From Isoetes engelmannii (taxonomy: Eukaryota; Streptophyta; Lycopodiopsida; Isoetales; Isoetaceae): a stretch of 22,928 nt of DNA. The DNA is taken from positions 1 through 22,928 of the forward strand of contig JAANSK020253163.1 of NCBI GenBank assembly GCA_011763485.2, read 5' to 3'. Positions 19,798 to 22,928 of this stretch are shown here, in pieces (the stretch's first letter is position 1; every line of letters starts with the position of its first letter). The translations under genes were made by a program, and so were the position numbers. Under the pieces are notes generated by a model. It did no database searches and was not told where the DNA came from. It was given only the letters and a program-made list of their open reading frames with translations.

Positions 19798-20008
19798 TGT
19801 ACAGTGGACTGATATACTTATAGTGGACTGGGTATACTTATCATCTGCCTTGAGAGACATCTCTAAAAATATATGTAAGATCTGGCTATTGCACTGCGGT
19901 CTTAAAAAACAACTTGAAAACAATTTAATTCAACTCAAAATGATTAAAGTGTTACTTACCTTATAAATTGCAAACACCTAGAACCTTGGGTTGCCCTATG
20001 CCTTTATC

Positions 20009-20252
20009 AAAGAATGTTTTCAAAATTAAATTCATACAAGACAATGGTAAGAAAAGTAAGAATGTTTTCGAAATTAAATTCAACAACAGTAAGAATGTTT
20101 CCAAAATTAAATTCATGCAAGACAATCTCCATCTCTTGCAAAACTCAACGAATAACATTAAAACTAGCAAATCCAACCAAATGGCTATGGCTTCTTGAGA
20201 TAGGGCATTCATTGAACTAGCAAATCCAACCAATGGCTATGGCTTCTTGAGT
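20009..20252. repeat. Two short tandem repeat families
   Basis: AAGAATGTTTTCAAAATTAA and close variants start at about 20010, 20058 and 20091, each running on into ATTCA. Just after, AACTAGCAAATCCAACCAA, continuing through ATGGCTATGGCTTCTTGAG, is present at 20162-20199 and 20215-20251. Short open frames on both strands here come from the repeats and are not genes. Confidence 0.88.
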
Positions 20253-20779
20253 TATGCCATTAATTGCATGCAAGTTGTTGAGTTAATCCATCACCTATCA
20301 TATAATGTCTAATTAAATCACCACATAGCATAGGTTCAAAAATTTTAAGGTTTCCAAGAAAATAATTCATATAGAGCATAAGTGGTAGCAGGTAGCCCAG
20401 CAAGGATCATTTTCTATAACAAGAACCCTTATGAGATCCTCATGAATTGAAACAAGATGCCTATCAATTTCTGTTCTGGTAAAGATCTCAACAATTCCAA
20501 CTTTAAACTAGAGTATTATAGTTGAGTGGGGAATGCAAGACTTGATGAATTGTAATAGGGCCATCAATTTCCCTGGCTCTGTGTTACAAAACCATTTACC
20601 AACTTCAGATTACTGATTAAAATTGCAGTCTTTCGCCCTACATGCATTTTAATGGAGTCACAATTTAACTCCATAAATACTTCACAACATCTTTATTGAG
20701 CTTCCTCAAAGTCCAAAGCGCTTTGGACAAATCTTTAGTTATTATTGTTTACAGCCAGCTTGGGAGAATAACTTGGCTG
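20253..20779. other. 3' flank of the QCR6 gene
   Basis: This is probably the 3' untranslated region and downstream DNA of the minus-strand QCR6 gene. No other gene is seen. Confidence 0.5.
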
Positions 20780-22036
20780 TTATTTTAGTCTGTCAAATAG
20801 TTTCCTTGCCACCTGAAATGTAGAACATTAATAATTTGAGAAGTGGTCATAGAAGGGACAGAACAATGTCCACTTACGCATTTGTCAATACAAGCCCAGA
20901 AATCAAAGTATTGACCAGTGCAATGTTTTTGCCCAGTCTCATCACCCTCAATTCGCTTTGCACATGCCTGCATTGTCAAAGCATATGCCATTGATTCAGC
21001 AAGTTCTCTAAAAACCCATTCAAAACATCTTTTTCTTGCATATTATAGCCACTCTTGTGCCTAGTTTCTCTAGTACTTGGTCATAAAAGCCACAAGACTC
21101 ATAAACAACAGATGTTTAACTCATGATAGAAACAAAGATCTTAAATGTTTTTCCAGAGGGGCATTTAACAGTGACCACCAGTGTTCCCAGGCATTACTGA
21201 TTGACTCAATTAAAGGTAGCTTAAAATAGTTCTATTCCTAGATGCATATTTCTAGGATGCTCTATTTTTCTTAAACAAGAATCTCCATCCACTTGAATCT
21301 TGATAAGACAAAGTCGAATCAAACCTGATAAGAGAGCCACTGCTTTACACATCGTGGTTTACACATTTCCTCAAGTTCAGGTTTAGGATCAACAGCATCC
21401 TCAGTTTCCTCAGACCTGAAGCAACGATCAGGACATTAGGTTGGATAAAAGTGACATTATCAAAGTATCAAATAGACGGAGTATCCTCCTGAGTTTTCCA
21501 TAGAAACGTAAAATCAATCCAAAACTTCAAAACAGGGAACAATTATATGATCTTAGCCTAAACTGGAAACGGAAAAGAAAGCCAGGCTGACTGGAACTAT
21601 GGTAGCAATGCCCATTCAATTGACCATTAAAAGGAATAATTATCTAGTTTAATCTCTTAAAGTTGGTGGTGCAGACGCAGAAATCTTTAGCTTGGCATTT
21701 CACTTGGGAACCCAAATTTGGTTAAAGCATGCATGTTCTTTCACAAATAAAAACATTTTACAGCTGCTTTTAACTACCTTTTAATAGTCTACAACAGCAT
21801 TTAAGAGCGTTCAAGAGAAGTGAGGAAATACAATGAATAACCATAATGCACAAACAACACGATGGAAAATAAGATGACACAACATACGTATAGCCATATT
21901 CACGTTATTCGTACGCTTCTAACTTTCTGTGTTCGAGATTGAGAAAATATTGCCCTCATCCACTGGCAGTTCAATATTGATAAAAATGGCCGTTTTAGGG
22001 AGAAGATTTACACGAAACGGAAGGAGTGACTTACAT
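20780..22036 (-). CDS. QCR6: Cytochrome b-c1 complex subunit 6 (hinge protein), four exons
   Basis: This encodes the small hinge subunit of mitochondrial complex III, which sits in the intermembrane space against cytochrome c1 and aids electron transfer to cytochrome c. Minus-strand coding exons are 22036-22035 (only AT of the start codon), 21415-21325, 20967-20878 and 20812-20780. All junctions are GT-AG and in phase, giving 71 residues; plant homologues have about 69. The diagnostic RIEGDETGQKHCTGQYFD is in exon 3 and the C-terminus reads VARKLFDRLK, where angiosperms have VAPKLFxKLK. Cysteines at 19, 23, 33, 47, 57 and 61 include two C-X9-C pairs (23/33 and 47/57), as expected for a disulfide-bonded intermembrane-space protein. 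The N-terminus is acidic and there is no cleavable presequence, as is usual. The start codon is split AT|G by intron 1. The gene looks intact. Confidence 0.95.
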
Positions 22037-22756
22037 GTCGCTAAAGCAAGCTGATCCTTTGGCGCTCCGGACTGCGACTCGCCCTTTTCAAGATTTAGGG
22101 CGACGGAGTTAATCCTCGCCGCTCAACAAAATCAACCCTTCAAACGAGCAGTATTTCTTTAAGCACTTTCTCAATCATCCGTTAATTTATGTGGCAGGGG
22201 CGCAGTTTTGGTATATTCCTTGGATATTCCAGGTTAATCTAGGAGGTTGATTGTAGTAGTGCTTTTGTTTCTTCTTCTTTGCAGATAATTGGGGCAGCTA
22301 TTGTTGCATCTTTCTAGTGAAGCGGACAGCTGTTCTTAACCTAAAAAACTTCGGTTTTTCATCTGGGTTCGGATTTCTAGTTGTCACCTTTAGGGTCTCG
22401 TTTTCCCATATATGGACTTAAGCCTTTATCATAAATATTCGGATCTGGATAGAGTAGACCATATGTCCATCTGTATGATAAGATTCAGCGATATAGGTGG
22501 CTAGGGCACGCCATATTGGTTGGGGATTGTAATCCACGTATACTGTGGCATAGTTGACAAGGCCTAACCTGGACTTACTACAACTTCAAACTGAAGAGGT
22601 TATGTGGACGACACATCAGCTGATGGAGGCAATCTTATCATACAATGTCGAAGGTAGTTGCTCCAAGTGTATGATATATTTGACCTGGTCATTTGTAATG
22701 GTCTCTCTGAGTGACCCTCCTCCTTTTAGATCTTCATCTTATTACACATGTATGTG
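22037..22756. promoter_or_regulatory. 5' leader and probable promoter region of QCR6
   Basis: The minus-strand first exon continues upstream from 22036 as a non-coding leader of unknown length. I see no strong TATA box; the best candidate is an AT-rich ACATAAATTAACGG (rc of about 22180-22193). The remaining several hundred bases carry no gene. Any distal promoter is limited by the LTR starting at 22757. Confidence 0.5.
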
Positions 22757-22928
22757 ACGTACCCAACTTATCTACGGTGCCCCCACCGTATAGAAGCTGG
22801 ATCATTCCCCCTTATTGGCCTGACAAGCCAATCAAGGGGCCGTCCGTCTGCCTCAGCATCCTTGATACCTATCAAGACTGAGGGGGAAGAACCGGACGTG
22901 TCATTGGACCCCGTCTCCCTCGAGGCCT
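22757..22928 (-). repeat. Partial LTR related to the one at 16917
   Basis: From TGACGTACCC at 22757 the sequence runs parallel to 16917 onward. Shared blocks include CCGTATAGAAGCTGG (CGTATAGAAATTGG in the other), the patch around CATCCTTGAT, and GTCATTGGACCCCGTCTCCC near the end. It is cut by the window edge. There is no primer-binding site on its left, so it is either the 3' LTR of a minus-strand element lying to the right or a solo LTR. It belongs to the same family as the chromovirus LTR but is clearly diverged. Confidence 0.8.

Noticed and set aside
19961-20233. Leucine-rich minus-strand frame resembling a membrane protein
   Set aside because: It is produced by the tandem AT-rich repeats at 20009-20130; the repeated peptide words follow the DNA repeat.
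22554-22757. Plus-strand frame of 67 residues before the right-hand LTR
   Set aside because: No recognisable motif, composition like the surrounding intergenic DNA, and it ends at the LTR edge.

Overview
The window looks like nuclear DNA of a land plant. It carries one certain plant nuclear gene, the small hinge subunit of mitochondrial complex III (QCR6), on the minus strand near the right end. A second spliced plant-type gene of unknown function lies at 5923-7891. The rest is mostly decayed retroelements, small DNA elements and tandem repeats. Divergent residues in QCR6 and a bacterial/phage-type ParB-plus-DNA-methylase gene fit a non-flowering plant (fern, lycophyte or moss) better than an angiosperm, but this is inference only.

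Left part (1-3.4 kb): a spliced gene with four visible exons encodes a ParB/sulfiredoxin-like domain and then the start of a beta-class (N6-adenine or N4-cytosine) DNA methyltransferase. About nineteen copies of a 16-bp palindrome, consensus CGTATTCCGGAATACG, surround it. They lie in the upstream flank, intron 1 and the 3' side, never in the assigned exons, and I see none in the remaining 19.5 kb. Intron 1 is itself a near-perfect inverted repeat about 138 bp long. A ParB-type protein beside a dispersed 16-bp palindrome recalls ParB/parS, and is the best candidate here for an undescribed system.

3.4-5.8 kb: a scrap of Ty3/gypsy RNase H, a tandemly repeated Copia-like polypurine-tract/LTR-edge motif, a 261-bp retroposon with a perfect 20-bp target-site duplication, and a 442-bp foldback Mutator-like MITE with a 9-bp target-site duplication. 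The MITE lies 140 bp before the unknown gene's ATG.

5.9-9.9 kb: the unknown gene (four in-phase exons, 568 residues, coiled coil, acidic stretch, basic nuclear-type signal), followed by non-coding DNA with tandem repeats and a 16-C run.

9.9-18.5 kb, all minus strand: two fossil Ty3/gypsy elements lie head to tail. One (about 9.98-11.92 kb) has the pre-RT, RT, RNase H and integrase zinc-finger regions. The other is a chromovirus (about 11.92-18.5 kb) with chromodomain, integrase, an unrecognised gag-position region, a long leader, an initiator-Met-tRNA primer-binding site and a 1.58-kb LTR. The leader holds four copies of a roughly 70-bp dyad repeat, a GC-rich ORF and a piece of histone H3 C-terminus.

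18.5-22.9 kb: repeats, the QCR6 gene (start codon split by an intron), its upstream flank, and the first 172 bp of another LTR related to the one at 16917.
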